Virus record (IMG/VR): IMGVR_UViG_3300008262_002626
Coordinates: 1 to 64,000 of that record
From: a virus
Length of the DNA stretch: 64,000 nucleotides
Strand: one strand, 5' to 3'
Made by a program: the position numbers and the translations under genes. A model generated the notes under the pieces. The model was not told the DNA's origin. It saw only the letters and a program-made list of their open reading frames with translations, and did not search any database. Positions within the stretch are counted from its first letter, which is position 1; each line of letters opens with the position of its first letter. Positions 16,301-24,824 of this stretch are shown here, piece after piece.

Positions 16301-16732
16301 TTATTTAATCTCGATAGTACGAGGCTTTAGTGCTTCTGGAATAATACGCTCTATTTGTATCTTGAGCATACCGTCCTTAACTTCTGCACCCTTAACTTCC
16401 ATATACTCTGCAAGAGTAAATGTTTGTTCAAAATCACGAGCCGCTAATCCACGATGCAAGTATTCTTTAGTTTCGTCTACATCGATAGACTTAGTGCCTG
16501 AGATCATTAGTTGATCTTGGTCAACTTCGACTGTAATTTCCTCTTTGGTAAATCCTGCAACAGCAACCTCAATGCCATATTCATTTTCAGTATACTTTAC
16601 AATGTTGTATGGGGGGTAGTTGCCGTTTGCGTGTGCATTGAAGAATCGATCATTGAAAATACGATCAAATCCAACAAGTGCTTTGTTTAATTGTGCTAGT
16701 GCTTGTGTGTCAATAGTTCTTAATTGTGTCAT
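16301..16732 (-). CDS. hsp20: Small heat-shock chaperone Hsp20 (IbpA type)
   Basis: 143 aa. The alpha-crystallin domain covers about 35-130, with YGIEVAVAGFTKEEITVEV and the GLAARDFEQTFTLAEYMEV block. The C-terminal I-x-I-type tail is weakly present (RTIEIK). It holds unfolded proteins for DnaK. It has its own sigma70 promoter inside the dnaK 3' end and a leader that can sequester the ribosome site (16740-16757). Hsp20 occurs in many marine T4-like phages. Confidence 0.95.
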   Translation of the reverse strand: MTQLRTIDTQALAQLNKALVGFDRIFNDRFFNAHANGNYPPYNIVKYTENEYGIEVAVAGFTKEEITVEVDQDQLMISGTKSIDVDETKEYLHRGLAARDFEQTFTLAEYMEVKGAEVKDGMLKIQIERIIPEALKPRTIEIK

Positions 16733-16739
16733 TTTATAT

Positions 16740-16790
16740 CTCCTTTAATTAAGCAAGATTAGTGTAGGGCCCGACCATCGGCACCCTACA
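16740..16790 (-). promoter_or_regulatory. ROSE-like leader of hsp20 (candidate RNA thermometer)
   Basis: The leader has a hairpin TGTAGGG/CCCTACA (16763-16790), then CTTGCTT (16751-16757) facing AAGGAG (16740-16745). The second stem hides the Shine-Dalgarno sequence, with T-G wobble and a bulged G, as in the UUGCU box of alphaproteobacterial ROSE elements. The dnaK leader has the same design. Confidence 0.55.
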
Positions 16791-16795
16791 TTTTT

Positions 16796-16824
16796 ATTAT
16801 AAGACTGTTAGTCTTTTTTATCAA
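16796..16824 (-). promoter_or_regulatory. sigma70 promoter of hsp20
   Basis: TTGATA, 17 bases, TATAAT on the minus strand, with the -35 inside the last codons of dnaK. The short hairpin AAGACT/AGTCTT lies in the spacer. It would give hsp20 its own transcript. Confidence 0.75.
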
Positions 16825-18703
16825 CCTCTTTGAACTCCGCATCTACGGTTTGTTCGCCTTGGGTTGTTTGGCTTTGAGCGGCAGACTCAGAGGCTTGCTT
16901 TTTGGCAAACACTGGACTAGCCGATTCAAATAGTTTTTGTACTGCGGTGTCGATCGCAGACTTATCTTCGCCTTTGATAGCATCCTCGACTGCTGTTTTT
17001 GCAGTTTCAAATAAAGACTTTTCTTCGTCTGACAATTGATCCTTGTAAGTATCAAAATCTTTGTTAATCGAATGAACAGCACCTTCTGCTTGGTTGCGAG
17101 CTTCAATAAGTTCCTTAGCCTTCTTATCAGCTTCGGCATTTTCTTCTGCCTCTCGAACCATACGTTGTATTTCTGCTTCTGAAAGTCCTGAATCCGATTT
17201 AATAGTAATTTTATTTTCTTTACCAGTCGACTTGTCCTTAGCACTGATGTTCATGATACCGTTCGCGTCAATGTCAAAAGTAACTTCGATCTGGGGCATG
17301 CCGCGTGGAGCAGGATTAATACCGTCTAATTTAAATTCGCCAAGTGTTTTATTGTATTTGAATAACTCACGTTCGCCTTGTGCTACTTTAATATCAACAG
17401 CTGGTTGATTATCTTCTGCTGTTGAGAATGTTTGACTGGCCTTAGTTGGGATTGTTGTGTTCTTTTGAATCAACTTAGTAAACACACCTCCCATTGTTTC
17501 GATGCCTAGAGATAATGGAGTAACGTCTAGCAATAGAACGTCTGTCTTATCTCCTCCCAACACCGCACCTTGGATGGCAGCACCGGCAGCAACGGCCTCG
17601 TCTGGATTGACGTCTTTACGTGGAGCCTTACTAAACAGTTTCTCAACTGCTTCCTGTACTTTAGGCATACGTGTTTGACCACCGACAAGGATAACTTCAT
17701 CAATGTCGCTTGCGCCTACACCCGCATCTTTTAGTGCTTGTTTACAAGGATCGATAGACCGCTGGATTAGATCTTCGACCATTGATTCAAACTTAGCACG
17801 GGTAATAGTAACATTCATGTGCTTAGGCCCAGATGAGTCGGCTGTAATATAAGGTAAATTTACTGCTGTTGATTGTGTGCTTGACAATTCAATCTTAGCT
17901 TTTTCTGCGGCATCTTTTAGACGCTGTAATGCCAACATGTCTGTCTTTAGATCAATACCATTTTCTTTCTTAAACACTTCAACAAGATGATCCATAATAC
18001 GTTGGTCAAAGTCTTCGCCGCCTAGGAATGTATCGCCATTAGTTGACAACACTTCGATTTGTTTATCGCCTTCGACGTTGGCAATTTCAATAATACTGAT
18101 GTCGAATGTACCGCCACCGAGGTCATATACAGCAACCTTGCGGTCTTTCTTATCTTGTTTATCAACACCGTAGGCTAGAGCAGCCGCAGTTGGTTCGTTG
18201 ATAATACGTAATACTTCCAAACCTGCAATCTTACCTGCATCTTTAGTTGCTTGTCTTTGACTGTCGTTAAAATATGCAGGAACTGTGATGACAGCTTTTG
18301 TGACTGCTGTACCAAGATAGTCTTCAGCAGTCTTTTTCATCTTGCGTAGAACTTCTGCGCTAACCTGTGGAGGTGCAAGTTCTTTATCTTGTGCCTTGAT
18401 CCAAGCATCACCGTTCTTTGCTTCTGTAATTTCATAAGGCATTAAATCAATATCCTTCTGAACTTCTTTTTCAGAAAACTTACGGCCAATTAAACGCTTG
18501 GCGGCATAGATTGTATTTTTTGGGTTTGTGACTGCTTGTCGTTTTGCTGTTGCACCTACTAAAATTTCTTCTGGTGTGTACGCAACAATTGATGGTGTTG
18601 TACGGGCGCCTTCTGAGTTTTCAATAACTTTAGCTACACCGTTTTCTAGGATGGCTACGCAACTATTTGTGGTGCCAAGGTCAATACCTATGATTTTGCT
18701 CAT
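16808..18703 (-). CDS. dnaK: DnaK (Hsp70) chaperone
   Basis: 631 aa from ATG 18703, chosen because AAGGAG sits at the right distance (an upstream start at 18727 is discarded). Full-length Hsp70: the ATPase domain opens [19 protein letters not shown], with [14 protein letters not shown] and [12 protein letters not shown] blocks. The substrate domain contains [17 protein letters not shown], and the tail ends EFKEVDKKD, close to the bacterial EEVKDKK end. Length is near E. coli DnaK (638). No dnaJ or grpE lies in the window, so host co-chaperones would be used. A complete dnaK on a phage genome is rare. Confidence 0.96.
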   Translation of the reverse strand: MSKIIGIDLGTTNSCVAILENGVAKVIENSEGARTTPSIVAYTPEEILVGATAKRQAVTNPKNTIYAAKRLIGRKFSEKEVQKDIDLMPYEITEAKNGDAWIKAQDKELAPPQVSAEVLRKMKKTAEDYLGTAVTKAVITVPAYFNDSQRQATKDAGKIAGLEVLRIINEPTAAALAYGVDKQDKKDRKVAVYDLGGGTFDISIIEIANVEGDKQIEVLSTNGDTFLGGEDFDQRIMDHLVEVFKKENGIDLKTDMLALQRLKDAAEKAKIELSSTQSTAVNLPYITADSSGPKHMNVTITRAKFESMVEDLIQRSIDPCKQALKDAGVGASDIDEVILVGGQTRMPKVQEAVEKLFSKAPRKDVNPDEAVAAGAAIQGAVLGGDKTDVLLLDVTPLSLGIETMGGVFTKLIQKNTTIPTKASQTFSTAEDNQPAVDIKVAQGERELFKYNKTLGEFKLDGINPAPRGMPQIEVTFDIDANGIMNISAKDKSTGKENKITIKSDSGLSEAEIQRMVREAEENAEADKKAKELIEARNQAEGAVHSINKDFDTYKDQLSDEEKSLFETAKTAVEDAIKGEDKSAIDTAVQKLFESASPVFAKKQASESAAQSQTTQGEQTVDAEFKEVDKKD

Positions 18704-18710
18704 ATCTGTT

Positions 18711-18763
18711 CTCCTTATGTTAAGCAAGAATATTGTAGAACCCTATTGGCGTCCTACAATATT
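18711..18763 (-). promoter_or_regulatory. ROSE-like leader of dnaK (candidate RNA thermometer)
   Basis: A perfect ten-pair hairpin AATATTGTAG/CTACAATATT (18729-18763) is followed by CTTGCTT (18722-18728) facing AAGGAG (18711-18716), the same plan and box sequence as in the hsp20 leader. TTA/TAA can extend the stem around an ACA loop. Confidence 0.55.
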
Positions 18764-18770
18764 ATTTATA
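18763..18770 (-). promoter_or_regulatory. T4-late consensus TATAAATA before dnaK
   Basis: A perfect TATAAATA on the minus strand, overlapping the guaC stop codon and abutting the leader hairpin of dnaK. It suggests that dnaK is expressed late in infection by the gp55-type sigma factor. Confidence 0.6.
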
Positions 18771-19791
18771 CCTGTTTTTCAAAAATATTATTATACTGGG
18801 TGTTTACTCTAACGAATGTAGTACACTTAGATAACTGCTTTAGAGTCGGAGCACCGACGTATGTACATGTACTACGTAACCCTCCTAGGATATCTAGTAC
18901 AGTATCTTCTACAGGGCCTTTGTATTTTACCTGTACAGTACGGCCTTCACTGCTACGATAACTAGCAACACCGCCGTGATGTTTGTCCATAGCAGTATCA
19001 GAGCTCATACCGTAAAATGTAACCTTACCGTCTTTGACTTCACCGCCACCTTCATCATGCCCAGCTAGCATGCCGCCTAGCATTACAAAGTCCGCACCAG
19101 CCCCGAAAGCCTTAGCAACATCACCAGGGCAAACACATCCGCCGTCAGCAATAATATGCCCGCCAAGACCATGAGCGGCATCGGCACACTCAATAATAGC
19201 ACTAAGCTGTGGGTAGCCCACACCAGTTTGGATACGAGTAGTACAAACGCTACCAGGGCCAATGCCCACTTTAACAATGTCCGCGCCACGTAAAATTAAC
19301 TCCTGTGTCATGTCTCCGGTAACCACATTACCGGCAATAATAGTTTTATCTGGATGTTTAGTTCTAACACGTTCAACAAAATCGCCAAAGTGTTCACTAT
19401 AACCATTTGCAACATCTATACAAATAAATTTTATTGTCGGTAAAACACTTAAGGTGATATTTAATACTTCAAATGCTTTGTCGCCTGTGCCTGTAGAAAC
19501 TGCCAGATATTCTTCATTCAGATCATTAATGTGATCAAACCAGTCTCTTACTTCAAGACTTTTAACTAGACAAGTAAACATATTATGATTTTGCAATGAC
19601 TTGGCCATAGCAAATGTGCCTACGCCGTCCATGTTACTGGCCATGATAGGCACACCGATCCATTCTTGTTGACTGTGTCTAAATTTATATTTTCGATTAA
19701 GCTCAACATGCTGTCTACTTGCGAGCTTACTACGTTTCGGGCGAATTAAAACATCTTTAAAATCTAAAAGAATTTCATTTTCAATACGCAT
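18766..19791 (-). CDS. guaC: GMP reductase
   Basis: 341 aa, IMPDH/GMPR fold. The catalytic loop [11 protein letters not shown] puts the nucleophile at Cys183. [13 protein letters not shown] and [20 protein letters not shown] are GMPR-type, and there is no CBS insert as in IMP dehydrogenase. It converts GMP to IMP with NADPH, letting the phage rebalance purines toward adenine nucleotides. The next gene upstream is an exonuclease. IMP dehydrogenase is the alternative but less likely. Confidence 0.92.
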   Translation of the reverse strand: MRIENEILLDFKDVLIRPKRSKLASRQHVELNRKYKFRHSQQEWIGVPIMASNMDGVGTFAMAKSLQNHNMFTCLVKSLEVRDWFDHINDLNEEYLAVSTGTGDKAFEVLNITLSVLPTIKFICIDVANGYSEHFGDFVERVRTKHPDKTIIAGNVVTGDMTQELILRGADIVKVGIGPGSVCTTRIQTGVGYPQLSAIIECADAAHGLGGHIIADGGCVCPGDVAKAFGAGADFVMLGGMLAGHDEGGGEVKDGKVTFYGMSSDTAMDKHHGGVASYRSSEGRTVQVKYKGPVEDTVLDILGGLRSTCTYVGAPTLKQLSKCTTFVRVNTQYNNIFEKQV

Positions 19792-19794
19792 TTT

Positions 19795-20382
19795 TTATCT
19801 TTCATTTGAAAAGGGCGAGATCATTTTACCATCATAGGTAGTGCTTGATCTCAAAGCATTATACACATTTTGAATACCTACCGCCTGGTTCCATGCATCT
19901 TGTAGTGCGTGGTGTGCGGTTACTGGGGGTCGATGTGGATTGATTCCAAGATCGAATGCTGTACGAACATCTCGAACTTGCCAGAAACTCCAAGGAACTG
20001 CTTTGTTTAATCTCTTAAACACATTTTCACAAATGACTATGTCAAAGCCTGCACCATTTGACCAAACACGTTTCGCACCCCAACAGAATTTGTACAGTTG
20101 ATCGAATGCTGTTCGAATATGTACTCGATCTTTTCCTTCTCCGAACGCCTCGTCTTGTGCTTCCTTGCTCTGGTTTGACCACCATGCGATGGTATCATCA
20201 TTTACAGCCAATCCTAGATCGTGACAGCTATCAAGGTCGACTCGAACATAGAAGCTTTCCATTTGAGGTTCTTGAAGATCTTTACCAAAAGGATCAAACT
20301 TAACTGCTCCTATGGTAAGAATGGCGGCATCGTTTGATGTCGCCAAAGTTTCTAAGTCAATCATTACATCTGTATTAGCCAT
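19795..20382 (-). CDS. dexA: DexA-type 3'-5' exonuclease
   Basis: 195 aa, DEDD superfamily. Motif I is DVMIDLETLATS (Asp and Glu pair near residues 8-10), motif II lies in SNGAGFDIVICENVFK, and motif III is HHALQDAWNQA. The family includes T4 DexA, which degrades DNA or RNA from the 3' end. It is driven by a consensus sigma70 promoter at 20410, so probably early. It sits between rpsU and guaC. Confidence 0.87.
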   Translation of the reverse strand: MANTDVMIDLETLATSNDAAILTIGAVKFDPFGKDLQEPQMESFYVRVDLDSCHDLGLAVNDDTIAWWSNQSKEAQDEAFGEGKDRVHIRTAFDQLYKFCWGAKRVWSNGAGFDIVICENVFKRLNKAVPWSFWQVRDVRTAFDLGINPHRPPVTAHHALQDAWNQAVGIQNVYNALRSSTTYDGKMISPFSNER

Positions 20383-20409
20383 ATACTCTTTCGTTATTTG
20401 AGAGTATAT

Positions 20410-20438
20410 ATTTTAACACGAAATGTTATTGATGTCAA
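20410..20438 (-). promoter_or_regulatory. sigma70 promoter of the dexA gene
   Basis: TTGACA, 17 bases, TAAAAT on the minus strand, 28 bases before the dexA-like ATG. The -35 overlaps the last codons of rpsU. Confidence 0.75.
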
Positions 20439-20665
20439 TACATTTTTGGTGGTAATTGCTCTTTTTGGAGTTTCTTTTTCCAACGGGCTTTCGCGGCACC
20501 CTTGGCACGTTTACGAGCAGTAGTTGGTTTCTCGTAAAACTCTTTTTTACGCAGGTCGTCTAGAATACCTGCGTCTTCAACCTTACGCTTAAATCTTTTA
20601 AGTGCTTGATTTATGTTTTCGTGATCTTTTACGATAACACCTGTACCTTTACTCTTCTGAATCAT
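20435..20665 (-). CDS. rpsU: Ribosomal protein bS21
   Basis: 76 aa from ATG 20665, six bases after AGAGG. Core GVIVKDHENINQALKRFKRK is followed by FYEKPTTARKRAKGAAKARW, the S21 pattern of N-terminal strand then basic helices. Slightly longer than E. coli S21 (71). S21 sits at the mRNA exit of the 30S subunit, so a phage copy may bias initiation toward phage mRNAs. It overlaps the previous gene by 17 bases. Confidence 0.92.
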   Translation of the reverse strand: MIQKSKGTGVIVKDHENINQALKRFKRKVEDAGILDDLRKKEFYEKPTTARKRAKGAAKARWKKKLQKEQLPPKMY

Positions 20666-21053
20666 TATCATCCTCTTCTGTAAATTGTTCAACTATTCCG
20701 TCCAAATCCCAAATTCTATTTTTACTAATCAAATTATAAGGAGTTGTTTCGTCTAATGTTATATAGTGTGAGTTTGGTTTTGCCAACATAAAAGTGATAA
20801 AACTTTTAGTAATCGGATCGCAGTTATCGACATCGATAATCACTACGTCAACTTGTTGGCTAACACTTAACATCCATGCTATATCATCGTCATTATGATC
20901 GTATATAAAAATGTTGAGATCATCTAAACACTTACTAAGAATAGTTTGAAATTGCTGTTTAACTGCATTCGAAGGTTTAACTAACAGATAGCTTAAATTG
21001 TCATTAAAAAGTTTATCCGGCGGTGTTATTACCGTTATTTTTCCTAAGTTCAT
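20649..21053 (-). CDS. Conserved-type 134-aa phage protein
   Basis: The protein begins MNLGKITVITPPDKLFNDNL, has a Rossmann-like alternation in the middle (VDVVIIDVDNCDPITKSFIT), and an acidic tail (EEDDNDSEE). It looks like a small receiver-like or nucleotide-binding fold, but no catalytic motif is clear. It overlaps rpsU and lies upstream of it, so the two are probably co-expressed. Function unknown. Confidence 0.75.
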   Translation of the reverse strand: MNLGKITVITPPDKLFNDNLSYLLVKPSNAVKQQFQTILSKCLDDLNIFIYDHNDDDIAWMLSVSQQVDVVIIDVDNCDPITKSFITFMLAKPNSHYITLDETTPYNLISKNRIWDLDGIVEQFTEEDDNDSEE

Positions 21054-21353
21054 ATATCCTACTTACAAATTCTTTTAATCTTTCAGGGCTATAGTTTGCA
21101 AACTTAGGCCCTTTTGTTTTTGTTTCTTCTACAAACTCGTACAGAGCAGGATCTGTGTATCTGTCGATGATTAGATCGTTAAAATTATCCAATCCATAAA
21201 GCCTATATAATTCGTCCTTAGGTTTAACTGTGTTGCCTATTCTTGACCAAATTGAATTTTCACTTTGTTCAGCGTTTTGTACATATCCTGTTACGATCTG
21301 TTCTTGACTTGTATCTTGCCTGTCTCGTCTTTGGTCATGTAAGTTTTTTTTTT
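21013..21353 (-). CDS. Start-less reading frame, apparent -1 extension of the 409-aa protein
   Basis: A frame with no ATG or GTG runs from a run of ten A (21344-21353, minus strand) to a stop at 21013. It encodes a natural-looking segment with GYVQNAEQSENSIWSRIGN and DELYRLYGLDNFNDLIIDRY. It is in the -1 frame relative to the 409-aa gene, whose own frame ends at 21291. Reading A-AAA-AAA with a -1 slip would join them into a protein of about 500 aa. A homopolymer sequencing error or a true mutation are the alternatives. Confidence 0.55.
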
Positions 21354-22520
21354 AGATTCTTCTTCTACTGCCTTTTCTGCCTCTTCGATCATTTTGTTCC
21401 ATTGTTCAACTGGCATAGGTGTCTCTTCTAATTGAGCTACTTTTTCCTGAATACGGTCTTCAGCTCTTTTTAGATAGTCTGGTTCTAGATTGACTTCCTC
21501 TGCTGGTTTCTGCTGTTCTTCTTGCGCTGTTTGTTCACCCCCTTGGTCAGTCACAAGCTCGGTTGCTGGAACTTCTTTTTTCTCTTCTTCCCAAGGTTTA
21601 CCTTCGGGATAAAGATCTTTTTCATCCGCTAGAAACTTAAAATCATCTTCTTTTTCTTTAACTGGAAATGGCCACGGACTGTGTACATGTCCTGTATCTT
21701 CAGGCTCTGGCTCTTTAAAATTATCTATTTCATATAGGTCACTGGCCATTTCTTCTGTCTTTTGTTCTCTAGCCCATTGGAATGTCATTTGTGCGGCCAG
21801 CAACATAATAACTGCTAACGGATCAAAAACAAAAACAATAACGATAATAACCCAGGTTACTGCTTTTTCTAAAAGATTGGCATCTGGATTATCTCCATAA
21901 ATCAATTTAGCAATATACTTGATAGGACCAACTTCTGCTTCTACTTTACGAAGATCTTTAGCGATAGGAGCACGTTCTTCGTTAAGTGCGGCAATGGCTT
22001 TTTGTGCCTTAGCAATATCGTTCTGTAGGTTGGTGCGTTCACGTGCTTGATTTCGACGAAGTGCGGCGGCTTTGTCTGCACCTTTTTCATCAGTTGAACG
22101 AGCCATTGTCTGATCGACAGCTTCGTCCATCTGACGTAATGCTTTACGAGCGGCTTCAATATTATCTTTTTGAGTTTTTATTTTCTCGTCAAGTATAGCC
22201 ACCTTGTCAACGACATCACCACTGACAATACTTTGATCTAAATGTGCTTTACTTAAAAAACCAAAGATACCCATAGATGTAATGAACATTAACACAACCA
22301 CAGCAATGGTCATGTAGGTTTTCATTAATCGGGGCACACGTTCCCAATTGGCTTTAAGCCAACTGGCACAGACTAGTTTGGCTACTTCTAATGCACTTCC
22401 CATGATATAGATGGGAATAGCAGCCGCGGCAAAGATAGCAGCCAAACCTACTACGGAGTAGTAGATTGCGACTGCTGAAATTGTTAAACCAGTTAGAAGT
22501 AGTAACCAGGCTAGGATCAT
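21291..22520 (-). CDS. Multi-span membrane protein with coiled coil
   Basis: 409 aa. Spans near 5-50 and 70-90, a long predicted coiled coil (about 110-215, rich in Lys/Glu/Gln/Ala), another span near 235-260 (VIIVIVFVFDPLAVIMLLAA), and an acidic Pro/Glu-rich tail. The layout recalls membrane proteins of marine T4-like phages often called structural, but no function is known. Its 3' end carries a ten-A run where a -1 frameshift would add about 90 residues. Confidence 0.8.
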   Translation of the reverse strand: MILAWLLLLTGLTISAVAIYYSVVGLAAIFAAAAIPIYIMGSALEVAKLVCASWLKANWERVPRLMKTYMTIAVVVLMFITSMGIFGFLSKAHLDQSIVSGDVVDKVAILDEKIKTQKDNIEAARKALRQMDEAVDQTMARSTDEKGADKAAALRRNQARERTNLQNDIAKAQKAIAALNEERAPIAKDLRKVEAEVGPIKYIAKLIYGDNPDANLLEKAVTWVIIVIVFVFDPLAVIMLLAAQMTFQWAREQKTEEMASDLYEIDNFKEPEPEDTGHVHSPWPFPVKEKEDDFKFLADEKDLYPEGKPWEEEKKEVPATELVTDQGGEQTAQEEQQKPAEEVNLEPDYLKRAEDRIQEKVAQLEETPMPVEQWNKMIEEAEKAVEEESKKKTYMTKDETGKIQVKNRS

Positions 22521-22530
22521 TGATTACCTA

Positions 22531-23139
22531 TTATTCTGCATCGCCGCTGGCGTCTGCGGTAGTTAACTCGGTGCCGTCAATTAGTGTAACAGCCACAGTA
22601 CCAAGGGTCTGAGTTGCTGTAGCACCAGTATGGGTAACTGTGATAGGTAATTGCTTGTCTTGACCAGTAGTACCATCATACACTCGAGCATTGGCTGTTG
22701 TTGATACACGAATTGCTTTGGCAACTTCGTTTTTAAGATAAAGTGCTTTGGTAGTAATACTTCCGCCGGCAATGTCAGTTCCAGAAGTAGGAATGAACGC
22801 ATCGCGATCGTACTTAACAGTAAATGCCAATGTTGTAGCCTGTGCATCACCGTTAGACTCGTCGCTGTCTAATTCAATATCTAAAATCTGGCAATCTGCT
22901 ATTCCTGAAAGAGCGTTAACGATGTTACGGAAACGCATATTTCCTCTTGCACGGGCTTGTCCTTTAGCTAGGGTAGTTGGCAAGTTAGCAGTTGAAAAAC
23001 TGTCAGAACTATTAGGTGTTACGCCACCGTTATCGTCGCTGTCAGCTGTTGGGTAATAGGTTGTGTTTGTCATTGTTAGCACAACTCTGTAAAAACCAGG
23101 TGCTAGTTGGTTTGAGTCTTGTTGAAATCCTGATGGCAT
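22531..23139 (-). CDS. Virion-type protein, unknown
   Basis: 202 aa beginning MPSGFQQDSNQLAPGFYRVV. Composition is beta-rich, Thr/Asp/Ala-rich, with few Cys or Trp, typical of phage tail or decoration proteins. A late-like GATAAATA lies at 23162-23169. It is followed by the membrane/coiled-coil gene after 10 bases. Confidence 0.7.
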   Translation of the reverse strand: MPSGFQQDSNQLAPGFYRVVLTMTNTTYYPTADSDDNGGVTPNSSDSFSTANLPTTLAKGQARARGNMRFRNIVNALSGIADCQILDIELDSDESNGDAQATTLAFTVKYDRDAFIPTSGTDIAGGSITTKALYLKNEVAKAIRVSTTANARVYDGTTGQDKQLPITVTHTGATATQTLGTVAVTLIDGTELTTADASGDAE

Positions 23140-23161
23140 AATATGCTCCTAAGTTATCTAA

Positions 23162-23169
23162 TATTTATC
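23162..23169 (-). promoter_or_regulatory. T4-late-like element GATAAATA
   Basis: Located 23 bases before the start of the 202-aa virion-type protein and just after a strong terminator of the upstream gene, so it marks a new late unit. Confidence 0.5.
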
Positions 23170-23175
23170 AGCAAA

Positions 23176-23210
23176 ACGCCCTTAAAAACAATTATAGCTT
23201 TTAAGGGCGT
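23176..23210 (-). terminator. Intrinsic terminator after the 100-aa membrane protein
   Basis: A perfect twelve-pair stem ACGCCCTTAAAA/TTTTAAGGGCGT lies 10 bases past the stop at 23221. On the minus strand it is followed by TTTTGC. This is one of the clearest terminators in the window. Confidence 0.75.
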
Positions 23211-23220
23211 ATATAGCAAT

Positions 23221-23523
23221 TTATTTGAAGAAAATAAGTGCCATCATAACTGCTTGGATGATAAAACCAAATCCAATCGTTACTACATTTAACATATCTT
23301 TCTGAACTGCGGCCTTAATGAACATCAAACTAAGACCGGCCCAAACTAGTAAAACTAGATCAACAGCAGGTAGTCTATCAGTTAGGCCACTCATAACAGC
23401 TAGCATACTCGGAATAGTGCTGGCATGTAATACGATAGCCGCTAGCCATCCAAATGTTTCTGCAGAAATATGACTGATTTTTGTGCTGACAAACTCTTTG
23501 AGCTGATTAATATTGTCGATCAT
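23221..23523 (-). CDS. Small polytopic membrane protein (holin candidate)
   Basis: 100 aa. After an N-terminal amphipathic part (MIDNINQLKEFVSTKISHIS) there are three hydrophobic stretches (about 25-45, 53-70, 78-98). Its start overlaps the cell-wall hydrolase stop (ATGA), and the pairing of a small polytopic membrane protein with a hydrolase is typical of lysis cassettes. The holin role is inferred from context only. Confidence 0.75.
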   Translation of the reverse strand: MIDNINQLKEFVSTKISHISAETFGWLAAIVLHASTIPSMLAVMSGLTDRLPAVDLVLLVWAGLSLMFIKAAVQKDMLNVVTIGFGFIIQAVMMALIFFK

Positions 23524-24074
23524 ATACGTCTCTCTTTCTCTTTATAAAAAATGTGTTGTCCTATTACTCCTATCTTTTCCAACTGCCATCTTGGGTTGAC
23601 ATAGGTGGCATGATAATATAGAGCATCTTTGAGAATGTCCAATCGGAAGTTTTCCAAAAGAACTTTTTTAGCAACGGCATAACTTTCATTATAGGCCTCC
23701 TTGTTTATAGGTCTTGCTTTGTGTACTGAATCACATGCCCATGAGAATTGGCATACAACTTTTTCCATAATTACATTTTTTTGGTAAACAACGCCGCAGA
23801 CGTCGTTACCGAATTTTCCAGAAGCTACACGGTTCATAGTAACCTGTGCGACAGCTACTTTACCTTCAAATGGCTCGTAGCCTGCTTCTCTATAGATATT
23901 GATTGCTAAACAGTCTAATTGTTTTTCTCGTGTCTTGATCGAAACAATGTCTTGACTGAAAAGACCATTGCGTTCTTTGAGAACAGCAAATTTTTGTGTA
24001 GTCAGTGTTTGTACCAAAAAGGCCACAGCTACAAATCCTATCATGCAGGATATAAATTTAATCGACTTTTCCAT
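23520..24074 (-). CDS. SleB-like cell-wall hydrolase (Hydrolase_2 family)
   Basis: 184 aa from ATG 24074. The ATG at 24089 is rejected because the AAGGAGG ribosome site lies between it and 24074. An N-terminal membrane anchor or signal (about 7-25) precedes the domain LDCLAINIYREAGYEPFEGK with catalytic Glu in the YREAGYE block, then NRVASGKFGNDVCGVVYQ and CQFSWACD. It cleaves peptidoglycan glycan strands. Together with the next gene it probably forms an endolysin-holin pair. Confidence 0.88.
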   Translation of the reverse strand: MEKSIKFISCMIGFVAVAFLVQTLTTQKFAVLKERNGLFSQDIVSIKTREKQLDCLAINIYREAGYEPFEGKVAVAQVTMNRVASGKFGNDVCGVVYQKNVIMEKVVCQFSWACDSVHKARPINKEAYNESYAVAKKVLLENFRLDILKDALYYHATYVNPRWQLEKIGVIGQHIFYKEKERRI

Positions 24075-24131
24075 AAGTCCTCCTTTCACTTGGTGTTACG
24101 ATATTTTGTAACATTACATTAAGGGAGTAAA

Positions 24132-24320
24132 CTTCACGAGGCTCAATAAAAGAACCCTACTTTCGTGTAGTTGTCTCCATCGGACGCACAAGCTCATAAC
24201 ATTGTGTGCCTTTGGCGACCCTTGGCATCCCGAAAATACGGGTTTCTCATTAGCCAAGACCCGCCGGTTTGAGTCAGATATTTCGCTACCATATCAAACC
24301 AACTATCTTAGTTTCTTTGC
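24132..24320 (-). ncRNA. Highly structured intergenic RNA candidate
   Basis: The gap between 24074 and 24373 holds five stems: CACGA/TCGTG, CACAA/TTGTG, a nested GGCG/CGCC + CTTGGC/GCCAAG + CCCG/CGGG arm (24214-24264), GGTTTGA/TCAAACC (24266-24300) and GTTTC/GAAAC (24311-24325). The GGTTTGA arm has the loop GGTAGCGAAAT (minus strand), also present in 23S rRNA and, in part, in the element upstream of aceA. TATAAT on the minus strand at 24330 could start it, which would make it either an independent RNA or the hydrolase leader. Confidence 0.5.
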
Positions 24321-24372
24321 GAAACGTATATTATATAGCCCATTGCACTAAAATTCCCAGAGAAAAAGGTAA

Positions 24373-24762
24373 TTATCGGCGCATTTTGGCTATTGCTACT
24401 GCTTCTTCATCACTGAAGATTGGTACTGCATTACTTTTGTGCATAGTGCCAATGCCTTTGATCATTGTACCGGTATAGACCTTATCGGGGGCTTTAGTAC
24501 AAGGACCCGCAGTAAATGGCAGGCTGTTAATTTTTGGTGTTTCTCTACGGTACGGCTCAACCTTAGGAGATTGGTAAGTACCAGACTCCATAGCACGTTT
24601 CCGTTTACGTTCTTCTTGTTCAATACCGTGACGCTTGAGCAGATCTTGCCAAGCATCGGCTTGTTCGCGGGCCTTACGAGCCTGCTCAGCATTTCGAAAC
24701 TTCTGTTTGCCTTTTTTCTTGCCTGTGGTGCTGAGCCACGGACCTTCCAAATGCATACTCAT
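24373..24762 (-). CDS. Conserved-type 129-aa phage protein
   Basis: The protein begins MSMHLEGPWLSTTGKKKGKQ. A basic helical region follows (RNAEQARKAREQADAWQDLL), then VEPYRRETPKINSLP and a C-terminal TMHKSNAVPIFSDEEAVAIA block. This order and these blocks recur in T4-like marine phages, where it is uncharacterised. It has its own consensus sigma70 promoter (24791-24819), so it is likely early. Confidence 0.8.
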   Translation of the reverse strand: MSMHLEGPWLSTTGKKKGKQKFRNAEQARKAREQADAWQDLLKRHGIEQEERKRKRAMESGTYQSPKVEPYRRETPKINSLPFTAGPCTKAPDKVYTGTMIKGIGTMHKSNAVPIFSDEEAVAIAKMRR

Positions 24763-24790
24763 AATTTCTCCAAAAATTTAATATACTTCT

Positions 24791-24819
24791 ATTATACGAT
24801 TTTTTTTGGATAGAGTCAA
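24791..24819 (-). promoter_or_regulatory. sigma70 promoter of the 129-aa gene
   Basis: TTGACT, 17 bases, TATAAT on the minus strand, 29 bases before the ATG at 24762. The -35 follows directly the end of the IscA-type gene. Confidence 0.8.
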
Positions 24820-24824
24820 GTATA

